Shown here: positions 13,161-13,425 of the stretch, one piece after another
How positions within the stretch are numbered: position 1 is the first letter of the stretch
Layout of the letters: each line of letters starts with the position of its first letter
Assembly (NCBI GenBank): GCA_031290325.1
Contig: JAITNU010000054.1
Span: 1 to 13,425, forward strand
Reading direction: 5' to 3'
From: Treponema sp.
GTDB taxonomy: Bacteria; Spirochaetota; Spirochaetia; Treponematales; Breznakiellaceae
DNA: 13,425 bases
The notes under the pieces: generated by a model
Told to the model about the DNA's origin: nothing
The model's input: the letters and a program-made list of their open reading frames with translations, nothing else
The model's database searches: none
Position numbers and translations under genes: made by a program

Positions 13161-13425
13161 TCAGTATTTTTCCTTCATCTCGATTCGTTCTACCTTGCCG
13201 CTGGTCTTCAGGGCCTTGGCGAGTTTGGCAATATCCGTAGTCCCAGGGATGCCCACGAAAATCCGGAGCCGGGCGCCCTTCTTCTTGCCTTTTCCAATCC
13301 CCTCATCCATGTCCATGGACAAAATCCTGATCCCAAAGGACTCTAAAATGCCGACGGTCTTTTGGGTGTCAGGATTGTTGCTGCTGTAGGATAATTCCAG
13401 CAGCTTGTTCCGTTCCGAGGGGAAC
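13161..13425 (-). CDS. C-terminal 87 residues of a protein with an ACT-like domain (runs off right edge)
   Basis: A leftward frame enters from the right edge and ends at TGA 13163-13161. Its pattern NKLLELSYS, TVGILESFGIRILSMDMD, then RLRIFVGIPG, then IAKLAKALKTSGKVERIEM fits the beta-alpha-beta-beta-alpha-beta order of an ACT-like domain. A Lys/Gly-rich loop (GIGKGKKKGA) lies between the second and third strands. Such a domain closes MgtC/SapB-type membrane proteins and various regulators; the MgtC option is a guess, because the membrane part lies outside the window. It converges on the lipid kinase gene across 70 bp in which I see no convincing terminator. Confidence 0.6.
   Translation of the reverse strand, partial: FPSERNKLLELSYSSNNPDTQKTVGILESFGIRILSMDMDEGIGKGKKKGARLRIFVGIPGTTDIAKLAKALKTSGKVERIEMKEKY

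Noticed and set aside
13119..13389. Rightward open frames near the right edge
   Set aside because: The leftward frame ending at 13161 has an ACT-like strand/helix pattern through the window edge, while the rightward frames look random and lack ribosome binding sites.
1..13425. tRNA, rRNA or CRISPR array
   Set aside because: No cloverleaf-like sequence, ribosomal RNA similarity or regularly spaced repeats were seen on either strand.

Overview
The window looks like a chromosomal segment of a spirochaete, most probably a Treponema-like organism of moderate GC. The best single indicator is a small PUR-alpha-type nucleic-acid-binding protein (11418-11855), a family well known from spirochaetes (and Bacteroidetes). 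The rest of the gene content agrees with this: FemAB-type peptidoglycan transferase, MetG with fused tRNA-binding domain, exported FKBP and TatD. This assignment rests on protein character only.

Left edge (1-1785): an accessory, defence-like border. A P-loop ATPase resembling BrxC/BrxD (BREX-associated, formerly DUF2791) runs leftwards off the window. Divergent to it is a two-gene unit: a 161-aa protein of unknown family (796-1281), overlapping by ATGA a HEPN-type ribonuclease-like gene (1278-1785). The HEPN gene is broken by three one-base shifts but can be read through to an RN-x4-H motif.

1807-5117: a leftward metG-femAB operon with a one-base stop/start overlap. metG has a near-consensus promoter so close to its ATG that the mRNA would be almost leaderless.

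5118-5615: an intergenic region holding a small degenerate insertion element (about 5250-5546). It shows 20-bp inverted repeats (19/20 identical), a 9-bp direct repeat on both sides like a target-site duplication, and a frameshifted IS1 InsA-like zinc-ribbon remnant. A strong leftward terminator for the FKBP gene abuts it.

5616-9315: housekeeping genes. An exported FKBP prolyl isomerase and tatD read leftwards. A Cof-type HAD phosphatase is divergent from tatD across only 30 bp. A GT4 glycosyltransferase reads leftwards and converges on the HAD gene.

9316-13090: a rightward run of an unusually long phosphohexomutase, the PUR protein and a diacylglycerol-kinase-type lipid kinase, preceded by a promoter and a leader with mutually exclusive hairpins. 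At the right edge, the C-terminus of a leftward gene with an ACT-like fold enters the window. Glycosyltransferase, phosphohexomutase, lipid kinase and FemAB together suggest cell-envelope and sugar metabolism, but only adjacency supports a link. No tRNA, rRNA or CRISPR array was seen.
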